From positions 13,487-22,216 of the forward strand of contig DMTU01000024.1 in NCBI GenBank assembly GCA_003476595.1: a stretch of DNA of 8,730 nucleotides, read 5' to 3'. The notes below the pieces were generated by a model, which was not told the origin of the DNA, did not search any database, and saw only the letters and a list, made by a program, of their open reading frames with translations. The translations under genes were made by a program, and so were the position numbers. Numbering within the stretch: the stretch's first letter is position 1; every line of letters starts with the position of its first letter. Source of the DNA: Acidimicrobiaceae bacterium. Lineage in GTDB: Bacteria; Actinomycetota; Acidimicrobiia; Acidimicrobiales; Salinilacustritrichaceae. This document shows positions 6,171 through 8,730 of this stretch, piece by piece.

Positions 6171-7466
6171 CCGCTGCCGGGACGGAGCGACGGAGCCCGC
6201 GCGGAGGTCGTCGAGGAGGTCCCAGAAGCCGGGGAACGTCTTGGCCACGCAGCCCGGGTCCCGGACCGCCATGCCCGGCACCGCGAGGCCGAGCAGCCCG
6301 AAGGCCATGGCCATGCGGTGATCCCGGTAGGTCTCGAACGTGGCGGCGTGGATCGGTCCGGGGCGGATGACCATGCCGTCGTCGGTGGCCACCGCGTCGA
6401 TGCCGCAGCGCGCCAGCTCGGCGACCGGGCCGGCGATGCGGTCGGACTCCTTGTCCCGGATGAAGCCGACCCCCCGGATGGTCGTGGGGCCGTCGGCGAG
6501 GGCGGCCAGCGCGGCGAGGGTGGGCACGGTGTCGGAGATGTGGGCCATGTCCACGTCCACCCCGTGGAGGCCGCGTCCTGCCGCCACCGTGACGGCGTCG
6601 TCGTGCCAGGTCACCGCGGCGCCCATCTGCTCGAGCACGTCGACGAAGGCCACGTCGCCCTGCAGCGAGCTACGGTGCAGGCCGGGGACGGTGACCCGGC
6701 CGCCGGTGACGAGGGCGGCGGCCCAGGCGTAGGACGCCGCCGAGGCGTCCGGTTCGATCGCGTAGGTCGTGGGGCGGTAGGGCTCGGGGGCGACGTGCCA
6801 CGTCTCGCGCCCGCCGACCACGTCGTGATCGACGCGGGCACCGAACGCCTCCATGACTGCCACGGTCATGTCCACGTAGGGACGGGAGATGAGCTCGGTG
6901 GTGACCGTGAGCTCGAGGCCGTCCGGTGTGGCCGGCCCGCTGAGCAGGAGTCCCGACAGGAACTGGCTGGACACGTCACCCGGGACCGCCAGCGAGCCCG
7001 TGCGGAGCGGGCCCGCCACCGTCACCGGCAGATGTCCGGCACCGGCCTGCTCCTCGACGCGGACCCCGGCCGATCGGAGGGCGTCGAAGGTCGGACCCAT
7101 GGGACGGTCTCGCAGCTGCGCATCGCCGTCGAGGGTGCTCATCCCCTCGCCGAGCGCCAGGAGCGGCAGCAAGAAGCGCGCCGTGGTGCCGCTCTGGCGG
7201 GCGTCCACGGCGCCCGCCCGGCGCTCGGTGGAACCGACCACGGTCAGCTCGGCGTGGCCGGTGCCGGTCGCCTCGACGCCCAGGGTCCGCAGTGCCTCCA
7301 CCATCGCCTCGGTGTCGTCCGCGTGGAGCACGCCCGTGAGCACCGAGGTGCCCTCGGCCAGCGCCGCGCACACCAGGGCCCGGTTGGTGATGCTCTTGGA
7401 GCCGGGGAGATCGACCGTGGCGTCGATCGGGGCGCCGACGGAGGTGATCGAGAGCGGGTCCTGCAC
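6168..7466 (-). CDS. aroA: 3-phosphoshikimate 1-carboxyvinyltransferase (EPSP synthase)
   Basis: The product has 432 residues, the usual length. It joins phosphoenolpyruvate to shikimate-3-phosphate in the shikimate pathway. PGSKSITNRAL (21-31) holds Lys24, SSQ (166-168) binds shikimate phosphate, and SDTVP holds the catalytic Asp312. RDKESDRI (337-344) gives Lys339, Glu340 and Arg343; DHRMAMAF (382-389) and CVAKTFPGF (406-414) give His383, Arg384 and Lys409. RDRPMG holds Arg121. The loop that is LGNAGTAMRP in E. coli reads ARQSGTTARF here: Gly93 (E. coli Gly96) is kept, but Phe98 replaces Pro101. The start is GTG 7466, two bases after the tyrA stop, because homology begins there; the upstream open frame is a shadow of tyrA. 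No Shine-Dalgarno sequence is seen, so coupled translation from tyrA is likely. Confidence 0.95.
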   Translation of the reverse strand: MQDPLSITSVGAPIDATVDLPGSKSITNRALVCAALAEGTSVLTGVLHADDTEAMVEALRTLGVEATGTGHAELTVVGSTERRAGAVDARQSGTTARFLLPLLALGEGMSTLDGDAQLRDRPMGPTFDALRSAGVRVEEQAGAGHLPVTVAGPLRTGSLAVPGDVSSQFLSGLLLSGPATPDGLELTVTTELISRPYVDMTVAVMEAFGARVDHDVVGGRETWHVAPEPYRPTTYAIEPDASAASYAWAAALVTGGRVTVPGLHRSSLQGDVAFVDVLEQMGAAVTWHDDAVTVAAGRGLHGVDVDMAHISDTVPTLAALAALADGPTTIRGVGFIRDKESDRIAGPVAELARCGIDAVATDDGMVIRPGPIHAATFETYRDHRMAMAFGLLGLAVPGMAVRDPGCVAKTFPGFWDLLDDLRAGSVAPSRQR

Positions 7467-7468
7467 CG

Positions 7469-8539
7469 TCAGTCCAGGTGCTGGATCGACGGGCGGTACC
7501 CGCGGGCGAGGAGCCCGCCGCGGAAGCGCTCCGCCAGCGCGCCCTCGACGAGCACGATGAGCACGCCCTGCTGGCCCTCGGAGGAGTGGGCGATCTCGAG
7601 GTCGACGATGTTCACGTCGAGCTCGGTGGCCAGCGTGGTCACGTCGGCGAGCACACCGGTGCGGTCGGGCACGGGCACCCGGACCTCGGCGAGCTCGGAC
7701 GGGCGGGTGTAGCGCGACGGCAGGTTGACCCGCGCCGCCCGGGCCCGGCTGAGGTCGGTCAGCAAGGCGTCCCGGTCCGAGGCGGCGACCTGGTCGCGGG
7801 CCTCGGCGAGGGCGGCGATCAGCCGGTCCAGGCCGGCGACGATGGCCACCTGGTTCTCCTCGCAGATGTCGGGCCAGATGCCCGGGTGGCCCGAGGCGAT
7901 GCGGGTCATGTCGCGGAAGCCTCCCGCGGCCAGGCGCAGCAGGGCGACGTGCTCGTCGGCCCGCTCGTCCGCGATGCGCATGAGCGACGCCGCGGTGAGG
8001 TGCGGCACGTGCGACACCACCGCCACCAGCTCGTCGTGGCGCTCGGGTGGCAGGGCGATGACCTCGGCGCCGAAGGTGGACACGATGCCGCGGATGCGGG
8101 CGTAGGCGTCGTCGTCGGTGTCGGCGGTCGGGGTGAGCACCCACACCGCGCCCTCGAACAGGTCGACGGTGGCGCCGTCCACGCCCTCCTGCTCCGAACC
8201 CGCCATCGGGTGGCCACCCACGAAGCGGACGTCGTCCACGGCGGCCACGATCGGCGCCTTGACCGAGCCGACGTCGGTGACCAGCCCGGTCGTGCCGGCG
8301 AGCGCCTTGCGGGCGGCCTCCGCCACCGTCCGGACCGGCGTGGCGACGAAGGTGATCTCGGCATCCGGATCGAGGCCGACCTGGTCGATGACCTCGAGCT
8401 GGCGGGCCCGGTCGGTGCGGGCCTCGTCGTGGTCGACGCCGCTCACGTGCCACCCCTGGGCGCGCAGGGCGAGGGCGATCGAACCGCCGATCAGGCCGAC
8501 GCCGACGACGTTCGCGCGTGGCTGGGAGGCACCGGGCAC
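7469..8539 (-). CDS. tyrA: Prephenate dehydrogenase with C-terminal ACT domain
   Basis: The product has 356 residues. It oxidatively decarboxylates prephenate to 4-hydroxyphenylpyruvate on the way to tyrosine. The nucleotide-binding motif is GVGLIGGS (13-20). DVGSVK (89-94), GGHPMAGSE (108-116), SHVPHLTA (177-184; His177 is the probable catalytic His) and FRDMTRIASGHPGIWPDI (208-225) are TyrA signatures. Residues about 283-356 form an ACT domain (VRVPVPDRTGVLADV), which usually gives feedback control by aromatic amino acids. There is no fused chorismate mutase, so the enzyme is monofunctional; arogenate use cannot be excluded. GTG 8539 is chosen because the dinucleotide-binding fold begins about ten residues later. 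AGGA lies 9 nt upstream, and the open frame beyond it is a shadow of rluB. It is the second gene seen of the minus-strand operon, 11 nt after rluB. Confidence 0.93.
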   Translation of the reverse strand: MPGASQPRANVVGVGLIGGSIALALRAQGWHVSGVDHDEARTDRARQLEVIDQVGLDPDAEITFVATPVRTVAEAARKALAGTTGLVTDVGSVKAPIVAAVDDVRFVGGHPMAGSEQEGVDGATVDLFEGAVWVLTPTADTDDDAYARIRGIVSTFGAEVIALPPERHDELVAVVSHVPHLTAASLMRIADERADEHVALLRLAAGGFRDMTRIASGHPGIWPDICEENQVAIVAGLDRLIAALAEARDQVAASDRDALLTDLSRARAARVNLPSRYTRPSELAEVRVPVPDRTGVLADVTTLATELDVNIVDLEIAHSSEGQQGVLIVLVEGALAERFRGGLLARGYRPSIQHLD

Positions 8540-8547
8540 GGTGCTCG

Positions 8548-8553
8548 ATCCTA
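8548..8553 (-). promoter_or_regulatory. TAGGAT before tyrA: weak candidate -10 or part of a ribosome binding site
   Basis: On the minus strand TAGGAT ends 8 nt before the tyrA GTG and contains the rluB stop TAG. It can be read as a TANNNT -10 for a leaderless tyrA transcript, or its AGGA as a weak Shine-Dalgarno sequence. The sequence does not decide between them. Confidence 0.25.
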
Positions 8554-8730
8554 CGTGGGGGGTGGGGTGGGGACCGCAGCCCGTTCCAGGGCCCGGACCT
8601 CGTCCTGGCGCAGGGGCCGCCACTCCCCCGGCCCGAGGGCGGTGTCCACGAGCGGGCCGATCCGGGTGCGCACCAGGCGGACCACCGGGTGTCCGATGGC
8701 CTCGCACATGCGCCGGACCTGGCGGTTGCG
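8551..8730 (-). CDS. rluB: rRNA pseudouridine synthase, RluB/RsuA family (partial, C-terminal 59 residues)
   Basis: The minus-strand frame enters from the right edge and ends at TAG 8551-8553. The first residues seen, RNRQVRRMCEAIGHPVVRL, followed by GPLVDTALGPGEWRPL, match the C-terminal part of RluB/RsuA enzymes (K/RNRQVRRM-E-x-G-H-P-V-x-R-L). These enzymes convert a specific uridine of large- or small-subunit rRNA to pseudouridine. The catalytic Asp and S4 domain lie outside the window. The neighbourhood (rluB next to tyrA and cmk, often after scpA-scpB) favours RluB. The chain ends in a short tail PTPPPT encoded by a C-rich tract. Confidence 0.88.
   Translation of the reverse strand, partial: RNRQVRRMCEAIGHPVVRLVRTRIGPLVDTALGPGEWRPLRQDEVRALERAAVPTPPPT

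Noticed and set aside
5445..7712. 755-codon plus-strand open frame across plsC, cmk, aroA and tyrA
   Set aside because: Shadow of four confidently identified minus-strand genes; composition-driven, with no motifs.
1..8730. Defence system, mobile element, CRISPR array, tRNA or rRNA
   Set aside because: No transposase, integrase, nuclease, regularly spaced direct repeats or RNA gene signature was seen. The genes are chromosomal housekeeping genes plus a few exported proteins.

Overview
This window looks like chromosomal DNA from a high-GC actinobacterium. The evidence is very GC-rich codon use, frequent GTG starts, several start codons placed right after a TANNNT hexamer, and proteins of actinobacterial flavour: an Eis-type acetyltransferase, a Tat-exported Rieske lipoprotein, and the rluB-tyrA-cmk neighbourhood. 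An Acidimicrobiia-like lineage is my guess; no rRNA or other marker here settles it. I see no tRNA, rRNA, CRISPR array, insertion sequence, phage gene or defence system.

Left part (1-2209): two divergent genes share a 75-bp intergenic region. A secreted serine hydrolase of the beta-lactamase/PBP fold (minus strand, cut by the left edge) faces an Eis-like GNAT acetyltransferase (plus strand). Each start codon lies 8 nt after a TANNNT hexamer, which suggests leaderless transcripts.

Middle part (2210-4262): a 259-bp gap that contains no TA dinucleotide but several inverted repeats precedes a secreted lytic-transglycosylase/Rpf-like protein. ispH follows on the same strand; it encodes the last enzyme of the MEP isoprenoid pathway. 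The repeats include one that could hide the ribosome binding site, so this gap is the best candidate for something undescribed.

Right part (4259-8730): a tight minus-strand operon reads rluB (partial) - tyrA - aroA - cmk - plsC - Rieske lipoprotein. Most junctions are overlaps or gaps of 2-11 nt. It combines rRNA pseudouridylation, two aromatic amino acid steps (prephenate dehydrogenase with an ACT domain, and EPSP synthase), CMP kinase, a phospholipid acyltransferase and an exported [2Fe-2S] protein. It ends tail-to-tail with ispH, and the two stop codons share one CTAG. The set tyrA-aroA-cmk-plsC-ispH recalls the co-directional cluster of many Firmicutes, but here ispH is flipped and a Rieske gene sits at the junction.

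Most of the window is ordinary core metabolism. The points worth a second look are the structured leader at 2317-2459, the leaderless-start pattern, the isolated Rieske lipoprotein, and the unusual phosphate-binding loop of AroA.
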